Shown here piece after piece: positions 48,576 to 59,345 of a DNA stretch of 64,000 bases. The position numbers and the translations under genes were made by a program. The notes under the pieces are model-generated. The model was given only the letters and a program-made list of their open reading frames with translations. It made no database searches and was not told the DNA's origin. How positions within the stretch are numbered: position 1 is the stretch's first letter; the number at the start of each line of letters is the position of its first letter. This stretch comes from Gnetum montanum (taxonomy: Eukaryota > Streptophyta > Gnetopsida > Gnetales > Gnetaceae), in assembly GCA_015680685.1 (NCBI GenBank), contig MNCI01024940.1, positions 4,319 through 68,318 on the forward strand. The letters run 5' to 3'.

Positions 48576-51115
48576 ATGGCCCCGAAACGCTCCTAGCAGA
48601 AGAGTCCAATCCAAGGTGGAGCAAAACAACCTAGGAGAGGTCGAAGGCAAGTCCCTGCCGGACAACATAATGAATCGGAGGTGCATTCATTCAGCATCCA
48701 TCAAGAGGAACCTCCTACCAGATGATCTGGGTAGGCAGAAAGAGGAGTAGCTACACCTGAACTGGCACAACAACTCACGTTGCCCCCGGAATGTGTTTAG
48801 GCTATCCACACGAAGTCCATAATCGCTTCGGTGATTGTGGAACTCAACTTCGAATCTTTTGCAGAGTTTGCTCCTGAGGATGTTAAGGATCACCTCAAAG
48901 GATCTCCCTTATGGCATGTCCTCTCTGAACAAGGTGCCTGGTACTTAGGAGAAACGTACCTATTTTGGCACAATAAGGAGCAGGGCACCATGGTAAACAT
49001 CGGTGGTGTGACAGTGGATTTTTCTGCACAGGCGATTTTGGAGGTGTTAAACCTTCCGAATTCAGGCCCCCACGTTGCTTGGTTATCCACCCGATCAGAC
49101 CCTGATGTGCGAAAGAAGTGGCTAGAAAAGGCTTATGGTAGAGATAAATCTTTTGGTGAGCTGACCACAGAAGAGAGAGTTTATTTCAAAATCGGAACCT
49201 ATCACCTCTTCCCCACAAAAGGTTTAAAAAGAATATCAACGTACGCGGCAAGAGGATGTGCAGTGTTGATGGGAAAGGTTAACGCTAACCTTCCTCATCT
49301 ATATTTTGCGGAGATCCTAAGGCAATTTGAGGAACCGAAGATAGGAAAAATGGCACTCCCTTTTCCCTGTCTTATCATAAAACTGTGTCGTCGGGCTAGG
49401 ATTCGGGGATATTCAAATGATGTCCTTCGAAAAGCCCAAAATGCTTCTTATGATGAATTGTTAAAGGCCCCAGCTCCAAGAAAGAGCACTGGCGAAGAGT
49501 TGGGACCAAATGAAGAAAATGAAGAACAAATGACTGGAACCCCTACAACTCAACTTGTAGGACCCAGTCAACCTTCGGCCACAGGTCCCAACCAACAACA
49601 AGAAGTCGGACCCGGCACAGGTCAGGACTAGCCGCCACCGCAAGACTATAGACCGTCGATGAGCCATTTGAGGGCCATTGCTGAGACGGTTAGTTGGGGA
49701 AGTCGTGATGACACCAATCTCTTCCGTGTCATCGATGATGCCAGTTAGCCTACAATTTCAGTGGATCACACATGGGTTGAGTTGTCACTATAGACAGGAG
49801 GAGGGGAAAGTAGATGGTCACAATAGATCTCTGGAAATGCGGAATCTTTTCAAGTTCAATTAGAGACTAGTGAAGGGGCCACTGTGGTGGTCATGCAACA
49901 CCAAGATGCCATGGGAGTAGCTGAAGTGGTCGCTAACCACATCAAAGAGTCCTTTAATGTACCTGTTGTACCACCGGCAGATCTCTCAGGAGCACAGGAT
50001 GCTCAAACTATCGTTGGAACCTCAATGACTCCTGCAGAACATGAGGATGTATTGGACAGATTGCTTCAAACAGGACAAGTTTTAACGTCCCTATTTGACA
50101 TCCTCTAGGATGTAACGGTAATTCAGTCAGACCTCATTTCGACAAAGGGGAAACTGGTCATATCCGAAGTAAGGGCTGAGCATGCTGAGGCTGAAGTGCA
50201 GAAATTACAAGAGCAGCTCATCGCCTTACAAGCAGCACAGCGGGATCCCTTGTGATTGGTTCCCGCAGACCAGTTAGACAATGTTAGAACCGAGAAACTA
50301 ACGAAATTAATTATAGAAAATAAGAAGGTGGCAGAAGAAAAGGAGACGGCTACTTGGGATGCCTCCGTCACAAAGGTGCAAACTCATGCGCATCTTAAAG
50401 AACTCAAGGCATTGCAGGAAGAGAATAAGCAGTTGGTTGCAGATAACCTTCGGTTGACTTCTGTGGAGAAACAAAAGAATGTTCTCGATGAGAACTTTCA
50501 TCGGCTGCAAGAACAATTCATTCGAGTCAACCAAGATGTAAGCCGTTTAGCCAGAGAAAATCGAACCCTCTCAATGGAGGAGGTNGCATCAGTGCCCAAC
50601 ACACTGATTGGGGGGCCATTGTGGACACTTATGCCTATGCCCACCAGGCGGAAATTAAGAACCGGGACCTGCAGATCCAAGACTTAACTGAATACATGGA
50701 GTTGGTAAACCTTCGATATGCCAACCTAGCCATGTTAACAGCAGGATGCCTGAGGTCAGAGCTCAAGCAGTGGGTAGCTTCCACCTACATCAAATATGAG
50801 GCAGAGTTTGCAGAGAGAAAGAAGTTGGCTAAAAAACTACATGTTGCAAATTCTGAACTCGCGGTGGTAAAAGAAAGCTACCAAGTACAGAAAGATGTAG
50901 CAACTGACTTGGCTCGACAGCTAGAAAAACTTCATGAATACAAAGATAGAGCTAGAGCTTACGAAGAGGAACGATGGGTGTTCGTGGTGTGGTACATCAA
51001 AGCTAATCAGATGTTCCCACAACTACCTTATCTGTGGGAAGTGCCGACTCCGTCAAACATCAAAGCATCAGCATGGACTACACAAGACCCTCGGACCAAA
51101 GAGGAGAAGCTCTAG
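48576..51115 (+). pseudogene. ORF2: plant-transposon-like domain plus coiled coil
   Basis: From ATG 48,576 (MAPKRS) one frame extends to about 50,585, broken only by scattered stops (mostly TAG where CAG fits). It shifts at an ambiguous N (50,585) and continues to TAG at 51,113. The open part at 48,831-49,631 reads VELNFESFAEFAPEDV, GGVTVDFSAQAILEVLNLP, LTTEERVYFKIGTYHLFPTK and LPFPCLIIKLCRRARI. This resembles the 'putative plant transposon protein' domain common in plant genomes (PF20167, recalled from memory). The second half (50,120-51,000) is Glu/Lys/Gln-rich with heptad-like Leu spacing, probably a long coiled coil. Role unknown. It takes the place of pol/env in the element. Confidence 0.65.
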
Positions 51116-51370
51116 GCTATTCTTCAGCATCATCAACCTTCAAAGCTTGGAGCACGTGACAAGGGGAAAGCACCCCTGGAGGAGCCACCGCCACCAGGAA
51201 CTACATGAGTTCCACATTTTTGTAGTTGTAGCATTTTTTCTCTGTGTTGTATCTTCCCACACTGTGGCATTAGTCCATTTCTTTTTCCAGTTAATAATCC
51301 CATACCTATCCACTATGTAATCACTGAAGCTTGTTCTCCTTGTAACTCGAGGACGAGTTTTTATTCAGTC

Positions 51371-51379
51371 GTGGGGGTA
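51371..51379 (+). other. Polypurine tract
   Basis: GTGGGGGTA abuts the 3' LTR and should prime plus-strand DNA synthesis. The related remnant at 2,560-2,567 has ATGGGGTA. Confidence 0.7.
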
Positions 51380-52387
51380 TGATGAGACGCAATTTGCGTC
51401 GGCCGCGATATCGCGTACGCAATATCTTAGCCGACGCGATATCGCATCCCCTGCGATATCGCGTCCTTCCCTACGATATCGCGTATGCGATATCGCAGTC
51501 CACCGACATGTCTATAAATAAGAGGCGGCTCTCCCTTGTTTGGGGATCCCAGTTTTAGAGTAGCGAAGCTCTGGCAGTTTGATCCCTCCAGAGTTAGAAT
51601 TTTTCCCGTGTCTGCCCGCAGTGTGGTGAATGTGATTGTATGGTGTCTTTATTCGAGTGTGCTGTACTTGGACACGCACATGATCGGCAATAAAGATTTT
51701 GATTACTTCATCACTGCAGCATTCACTTAGTTTATTTATTGTTATTTATTTAATGTTATTTATTGCTTTCATAGCGCGGTGTGAGTACGACTTAACTACG
51801 AGCATCCACGGGTGTGTACGGCTAGTTAAGGAATCGGTTACTCATCGTAATTAGTTTCTCACCCTTAAACTCCTAGAAGCGGAACGAGTACGACTTGATT
51901 ATGAGCATTTAAGTGTGACTGCTTGGTAGCCCAGTGGTGTAGCTAGGGGGATCTACGCTTGGTAACCCAGTGGCATATTTGGGGTCTACGCTTGGTAATC
52001 CCAGTGGCGTACCTAGGCCTATGCTTGGTAGTCCCAGTGGCAGTCGTGCACGAAGTCCAAGATGTGTACGATTGATCAAGGAATCGATTGCTCGTCACAC
52101 TTAGGCTAGATTAGATTTCCTTATCCTTTTCCTCCTAGTTTAGTTTAGTTAAATATTATTTTCCACTGCCTTCAGGAGTAGCGTTAGAATTATGACACAT
52201 CATACACCTCATCTAGACTAAACTATACGTGACATATGCAAAACTAGTCTAGATGGGAAGACAGTGAACTGTGACCTAAGGCTAACTATCTAGGTGCCAC
52301 AACTAGTCCATCTGCGGAGTTCGACCGGATCGTGCATGCGACGCTTGTTTCATATGGTTGAGTGTAGAGGTACCTTGCCACTCATCA
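51380..52387 (+). mobile_element. 3' LTR
   Basis: TGATGAG to CTCATCA, closely similar to the 5' LTR. About six palindrome cores at 51,402-51,506, against five in the 5' LTR; TATA at 51,513-51,520. Confidence 0.95.
51402..51520 (+). promoter_or_regulatory. LTR promoter: about six ATATCGC cores plus TATA
   Basis: GCGATATCGCG, a degraded GCAATATCTT, GCGATATCGCA, GCGATATCGCG, ACGATATCGCG and GCGATATCGCA, then TCTATAAATAAGAGG. Confidence 0.6.
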
Positions 52388-52548
52388 GTAGTGGTACTCT
52401 TTGTAAGGTTTGATGGGTGGATGCAAGTAGATTTTTGAAATGACATCATTAGATTGATTGGAATCCATAATCTATTTCGTTATTATGTGATTTTTTTCCT
52501 GGTTGCTATAAAACATAGATCCATTACCTTTAGTAAAAAGTGAACCTA
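52388..52548. repeat. NRPA12 3' flank, right part
   Basis: Continues the match to 12,643-12,806. Ends at GTGAACC, where the satellite begins. Confidence 0.9.
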
Positions 52549-55500
52549 CGAGAGTGCTCTCCCTGCAAGCATCCTCCCTAAGAGAAAGTTGCACTATGCA
52601 TCTGAGAGATCTCTCCACAAGAGCACCCTCATTGAGAGCACTTCCCCCAAGGGAGCCCTCCCTAGGAGCAGTCTCCTTGAGAGCATGCTTAGGGAGGAAA
52701 TCCTCTTAAAAAGTGTTCTTTGTGAGAGCAACTTCCCTAAGGCATACCCACAAAGACCACGAACGCACTCATAATCATAGCTAAATATGCTCTCTTGATA
52801 GAATAGGACACACTCAGCATCACCTAAAAGTGCATCTGTTAAGGCCAAGATTGCACTTAACATCACCCAAAAGTGCATCCATGATGGCCTAAGACACACT
52901 CTGATTCTTCTAAAAGTGCGTCTCGAGGGAGTCGGCCTACCTCCCCCTATATATGTTGATGGCCTAAGACACACTCTACTTCTTCTGATTATTCACCCTT
53001 ATAAATTTGTTCATGAAGACAACATTCTCAAAAAGAGCACTCTCAGAGAGAGAGCACCAAGTAAGGACACCCTTAAGGAAAGCACTCTCTAAGAGGGCCC
53101 TCTCAAGTTTATCACTCTCATAGAGGGTGCTCTTGGGGAGGGCGCTCTTAGATAGAATGCTCTAATAGAGGGTGCTTTCAGGGAGGGCACTCTCCATGAG
53201 AATTCTCTCAATGAGTGCACTCTCAAGGATAACATTCTCACATGCGTAGCGTAAGGTGCTCTCAGGAAGGGTGCACTCAATGAGAATGCTCTCAGGAACA
53301 CTGCTCTAATGGAGGGTGCTCTTCAAGACAATGCTCTCAACGAGGATGCTCTTGAGGAGAACACTCTCATGAGTGTAGCTCAAGGTGCTCTCAAGGAGGG
53401 TGATCTCAAGGAGAATTCTTTTAGAGAGGCTAATCTAATAGAGGGCATTCTCATAGAGAATATTTTGGAGGAGGGTAGTCTTAAGGAGGACACTCTTGGA
53501 GAGGGCATCCTCAGTGAGGCTATTCTCAAGGAGTGCACTCTCATGGAGGGTGTTCTCTAAGAGAATGCTCTCAACAAGGACGCTTTCAAGGAGAACAATC
53601 TCATGTTCATAGCACAAGGTGCACTCAGGGAGAATGCTCCTATGGAGGGTGCTCTTAGGGAGGCTACTCTAACGGAGGGTGCTCTCCAAGATAATGCTCT
53701 TAGGAAGAGCGCTCTCAGGAAGGGCGCTCTCAACAAGGGTGCTCTCGAGGAGAACACTCTCACATTTCTAGCAGAAGGCACTCTCAAGGAGAACACTCTA
53801 AGGGAGGCCACTCTCACGGAGAGTGCTCTCCAAGAGGGTACCCTCCTAGATGGTACTCTCAACAAGAACACTCTCATGTGTGTAGTACAAGGCACTCTTA
53901 GGGAGGGTGATCTCAATGAGAACGCTCTTCAAAAAGCTGCACTAATGAAGGGTACTCTCAAGCAGAACACTCTCATGGAGAATGCTGTTAAGGAGGATGC
54001 TCTCAAGGAGGGTGTCTTCAGGGAAACCATTCTCTAGGAGGGCATTCTCAAAGAGGGAACTCTTAGAAAGGGTGCTCTCTGAGAGAATGCTCTCAAAGAG
54101 AGTGCCCTCGAGGATAACACTCTCACGTGCATAATGAAATCCACTCTCAGGGAGAATGCTCTGAGGGAGGCCACTCTTAGGAAGAGCACTCTCTAGGAGG
54201 GCACCCTTCTAGAGGCTGCTCTCAACAAGGGTGCTCTTAAGGAGAACACTCTCATGAGCATAGTGCAAGGAGCTCTTAGGGAAGGTGATCTCAAGGTGAA
54301 TGCTCTTAAGGAGGCTACTTTAATGAAGGGCACTCTCATGTAGAACACTCTCTAGGAAGGCCATCTTAAGGAGGATTCTCTCTACGAGGGCATCCTCAGT
54401 GAGGAAATTCTTAGGGAGGGCACTCTTGTGGAGGCTGCTCTCTGAGAGAATGGTCTCAACGAGGATGCTATTGAAGAGAATACTCTCACGTGTGTAGCAC
54501 AAGATGCACTCAGGGAGAACACTCCCATGGAAGGCACTCTCAGGGAGACCACTCTAATAGAGGGCACTTTCTGGGACAATGCTCTTGGGGAGGGCACTCT
54601 CAGGGATGAAACTTCTCAAGGAGAACACTCTCACATGCATAGTATAAGGCACTCTAAAGGAGAACACTTTGAGGGAGGCCGCTCTCAAGGAGAGCACTCT
54701 CCAGTAGGGAACTTTCAAGGAGATCACCCTCACATGCATAGCACAAGATACTCTTTGGGAAGGTGCTCTCAAGGAGAATAGTCTCTTGAAGGCCGCTCCA
54801 ACCGATGGTGCTATCAAGGAGAATGCTCTCATGGAGAACACTCTTAAGGAGGATTCTCTCAAGGAGTGCATCCTCAGGGACACCGTTCTCATGGATGGTG
54901 TTCTTAGGGAGGGCACTCTTATGTAGGGTGCTCCCTAAGAGAATGCTCTCATTGAGGGTGCTCTCAAGGAGAACACTCTCACATGCGTAGTGCAAGGCAC
55001 TTTTAGGGAGAACGCTCTTAGGGAGGCTGCTCTCAGGGACAGTGCTCTTTGGGAAGGTGGCCTTTGAGAGGGTGCTCTCAACAAGGGTGCTCTCAAGGAG
55101 AACACTCTCATGTGCATAGCAGAATGCAGTCTTGGGGAGGGTGCTCTCAATGAGAATGCTTTCTAGAAGCCTACTCTAACGAAGGGCACTCTCAAGGAGA
55201 ATGCTCTTAGGGAGCATGCTCTTAAGGAGGATGCTCTCAAGGAGGGTGTCCTTAGGGAGACCATTGTCAAGGAGGGCACTCTCCAAGAGAACACTTTCAA
55301 TGAGGATGCTTAGGAGAAGAACACTCTCATGTGCATAGCACAAGGTGCTCTCAGGGAGGGCACTCTCAAGGAGAATTCTCTTACATGTGTAGCGTAAGGA
55401 ACTCTTGGGGAGAACACTGTCAATGAGAACACACTCTAGGAGAGTATTCTCATGGAGGATTCTCCCATAGAGAGCACGCTCAGGGATGGCGCTCTCATGG

Positions 55501-55829
55501 AGAACACTCTAAAGGAGGGCATTCTCAGGATAAACGCTTTTAGGGAGGCTAGTCCCAGGAGGAGTGCTCTCCAATAGAATGCTCTTAATGAGGGCTCTCT
55601 CATGGAGAATTCTCTCAAATGTACAATGCAAGGCTCTCTCTGGAAGGACACTCCCAGAGAGAACACCATCACATCTGTAGCAAGAGGCACTCCCATGGAG
55701 AGTGCTCTCACAAGTGCTACATGAGGTGCTCCTGTGAGAGCACTCTTACCAGTACAGCTATGCGAGGTGCTCCCATGGAGAGCACTCTCGCAAGAGCACC
55801 GTGCAATGCTCCCAAGGAGAATGATACCT
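52549..55829. repeat. 15-bp minisatellite, block 1
   Basis: Long run of 15-base units of the type GAGGGTGCTCTCAAG and GAGAACACTCTCATG, punctuated by longer variants carrying ATGTGCRTAGYRCAAGG. The first 450 bases are irregular and include a linker (about 52,940-53,010: CCTATATATGTTGATGG, then CCCTTATAAATTTG) like those of the next block. Unit length divisible by three explains the many open frames on both strands; they are not treated as genes. Confidence 0.9.
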
Positions 55830-58800
55830 CTCCCCATATATGATGATTGAGCTAGTTTTAGCCATACCATCTTGGACCCTTATAAATTTGGTCATGAGGG
55901 TCCATTGGGCCAACACTTGGTTGTGAGGGTCCATTTGACCAACGCTTGGTCACAAGGATCTGTTTGGCCAACACTTGGTCTTGTGAGAGCACTCATGCCA
56001 GTGCAGCTATGGGAGATGCTCCCATGAAGAGCACTCTCACGAGAGCATCGTGTAGTGCTCCTAGGGAGAATTCTACCTCTCCCCATATATGTTGATTGGG
56101 CCAACTTTAGCCATACCATCTTGCACCCTTATAAATTTGGTCACGAGGGTTCATTGGGCTAACCCTTGGTCATGAGGGTCCGTTTGGCCAACACTTGGTC
56201 ACGAGGGTCCATTGGGTGAACAATTGGTCATGAGGATCCATTTTGCCAACACTTGGTCATGAGGGACCGTTGAGCCAACACCTGGTCACGAGGATTTGTT
56301 AGGCCAAGCCTTGGTAACAAGGGTGCGTTTGGCCAACCCTTGGTCACGAGGGTCCATTGGGCTAAGCTTTGGTCATGAGGGTCAATTTGGCCAACACTTG
56401 ATCACGAGGGTCCGTTTGGCCAATGCTTGGTCATGAGGGTCCATTTGGCCAACACTTGGTCTCATGAAAGCACTCATGTCGGTGCAACTATGCAAGGTGC
56501 TCCCTTGGAGAGCACTGTGTGGTGCTCCTAGGAATAATGCTACTACTACCCATATATGTTGCTTGGGCTAGTTTCAGCCATACCATCCTACACCCTTATA
56601 AATTTGGTCACGAGGATCTGTTGAGCCAACCCTTGGTCATGAGGATCCATTTGGCAAACACTTGGTCATGAGGGTCCATTGGGCAACACTTGGTTACGAG
56701 GGTCCGTTTAGCCAACACTTGGTCATGAGGGTCCATTGGGACAACACTTGGTCTCATGAGAGCTCTCATGCCAGCATAGCTATGTGAGGTGCTCCCATGG
56801 AGAGCAATCTCCTGAGAGCAACATGTGGTGCTTCCAGGGAGAATGCTACCTCTTCCCATATATGTTGATTGGGCTAGTTTCATCCATACAATCCTGCACC
56901 CTTATAAATTTGGTCACAAGGGTCTATTGGGCCAACCCTTGGTTAGAAGGGTTCGTTTGGCCAACACTTGGTCACGAGGATTTGTTGGGCCAACACTTGG
57001 TCATGAGGGTTCGTTTGGCCAACACTTGGTCACGAGGGTCCGTTGGGCCAACACTTGGTCATGAGGGTCCATTTGGCCAACGCTTGCTCATGAGGGTCCA
57101 TTTGGCCAACAATTGGTCTTGATGGTCTGTTGGGCCAAGCCTTGGTAATGAGGGTCCGTTTGACGAACACTTGGTCACTAGGGTCCATTGGGCCAACACT
57201 TGGTCGTGAGGGTCTGTTTTGCCAATGCTTTGTCACGAGCATTTTTTTGGCCAACACTTGGCCTTGTGAGAGTGCTTGTGCCAGCATAGCTATGCAAGGT
57301 GCTCTCATGGGGAGCACTCTCATGAGAGAACTATACAGTGCTCCTAGGGATAATGCTACCTTTCCCTGTATATGTTGATTGGGCCAGTTTCAGCGATATC
57401 ATCCTGCATCCCTATAAATTTGGTCACGAGAATCCGTTGGGCCAACACATGGTCACAAGGGTCTATTTAGCCAACACTTGATCACGAGAGTCCATTTGGC
57501 TAGCACTTGGTCTCGTGAGAGCATTTGTGTTAGCACAGCTATGTGAGGTGCTCCAATGAAGAGCACTCTTGTGAGAGCATCGTACGGTGCTCCAAGGGAG
57601 AATGGTACCTCTCCCCATATATGTATATTGGACCAATTTTAGCGATATCATCCTACACCCTTATAAATTTGGTCACGAGAGTCCATTCGTCCAATGCTTG
57701 GTCATGAGGGTCTGTTCAGCTAACGCTTCGTCACGAGGCTTCATTTGCCCAACACTTGGTCTTGTGATAGCACTCATGCCAGCGCAACTATGTAAGGTGC
57801 TCCCATGGAGAGAACTCTCTCAAGAGCATCGTGTGGTGCTCCCAGGAAAAACACTACCTCTCTACATATATGTTGATTGGGCTAGTTTTAGCCATACCAT
57901 CCTACATCCTTATATATTTGTTCATGAGGGTCCGTTGGGCCAACCCTTGGGCATGAGGGTCTATTTAGAAAACACTTGGTCACAAAGGTCCATTGGGCTA
58001 ACACTTGGCCTCATGAGAGCACTCGTGCCAGCTTAGCTATGCAAGGTGCTCCCATGAAGAGCACTCTCACGAAATCACCTAGCATGCTCCCAGGGAGAAT
58101 GCTATCTATCCCCATATATGTTGATTGGACTAGTTTCAGCCATACCATCCTGAACCCTTATAAATTTGGTCACGAGGGTCTGTTGGGCCAACCCTTGGTC
58201 ATGAGTGTCCATTTTGCCAACACTTGGTCATGAGGGTCCATTGGGCCAACACTTAGCCTTCTGAGAGTGCTTGTGCCAGCACAACTATGCAAGGTGCTCC
58301 CATGAAGAGCACTCTCACGAGAGCACTGTGTAGTGCTCCTAGGGAGAATGCTACCTCTCCCCATATGTGTTGATTGGGCCAGTTTCAGCCATACCATCTT
58401 GCACCATTATAAATTTGGTCATAGGGGTCCGTTGGGCCAACCCTTGGTCATGAGGGTCTGTTTGGTGAACACTTGGTCATGAGGGTCCGTTGGGCCAACA
58501 CTTGTTCATGAGGGTCTGTTTGTCAAACACTTGGTCACAAGGGTCCATTGGGCCAACACTTGGTCACGAGGGTCTTTTTGGCCAATGATTGCTCATGAGG
58601 GTCTATTTGGCCAACACTTGGTCACAAGGGTCCCTTGGGTGAAGCCTTGGTCACAAGGGTCCATTTGACCAACACTTGGTTGCGAGGGTTCATTGGGCCA
58701 ACACTTGGTCATGAAGGTCTATTTTTCCAACGCTTGGTCACGCAGGTCCATTTGGTCAACACTTGGTCTCGTGAGAGCACTCATGCTAGCACAGCTATGC

Positions 58801-59345
58801 TAGGTGCTCCCATGGAGAGCACTCTCATGAGAGCACTATGCAGTGCTCCCAGGGAGAATGCTACCTCTCCCCATTTATGTTGATTGGGCTAGTTTCAGCC
58901 ATACCATCCTACACCCTTATAAATTTGGTCATGAAGGTCCGTTGGGCCAACCCTTGATCATGAGGGTTCGTTTGGTCAACACTTGGTCATGAGGGTCCAT
59001 CGGGCCAACACTTGGTCTCATGAGAGTGCTCATGCCAGCGCAGCTATGCGAGGTGCTCCCATGGAGAGCATTCTTGCGAGAGCATTGTGTAGTGCTCCGA
59101 GGGAGAATGCTACCTCTCCCCATATATGTTGATTGGGCCAGTTTCAGCCATACCATCTTACACCCTTATAAATTTGGTCACGAGGTTTCATTGGGCCAAC
59201 CCTTAGTCACAAGGGTCCGTTTGGCCAACACTTGCTCAAGAGGATCTGTTGGGCTAACACTTGGTCATGAGGATCTTTTGGGCCTACTGTTGGTCATGAG
59301 GGTCCGTTGGGCCAACACTTGGTCATGAGGATTGTATTGACCTAA
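55830..59345. repeat. Composite satellite: linkers plus 29-bp runs, locus B
   Basis: Eleven linkers (CATATATGTTGATTGGG near 55,830, 56,082, 56,545, 56,855, 57,365, 57,612, 57,862, 58,110, 58,360, 58,870 and 59,118) contain GAGAGCACTCTC blocks like the 15-bp units and end CCCTTATAAATTTGGTCA. Between linkers are runs of 29-base units (GGTCATGAGGGTCCATTTGG then CCAACACTT). Linker spacings cluster at about 250, 310, 463 and 510. Confidence 0.9.

Larger units (their letters stand above)
43521..52387 (+). mobile_element. LTR retrotransposon, probably non-autonomous (8.9 kb)
   Basis: Two LTRs in direct orientation (991 and 1,008 bases) with inverted TGATGAG/CTCATCA ends, flanked by GTTGT (43,516-43,520) and GTAGT (52,388-52,392), a 5-bp target duplication with one change. 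A tRNA-Asp-like primer site follows the 5' LTR and a G-rich tract precedes the 3' LTR. Internally there is a gag frame (44,645-46,624) and a second frame (48,576-51,115), but no protease, RT, RNase H or integrase motif was seen. The gag and primer site place it among plant Ty3/gypsy elements of the Athila/Tat type; it presumably depends on a relative for pol. Confidence 0.85.

Noticed and set aside
53309-55150. Pentapeptide-repeat protein genes
   Set aside because: The register does not match A(D/N)LXX: the small residue precedes Leu and the polar one lies two before. Stops recur, and both strands are equally open because of the 15-base unit.
55870-59340. CRISPR-like array of 29-bp repeats
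   Set aside because: Repeats are contiguous without unique spacers, there are no cas genes, and the context is a plant retroelement landscape.
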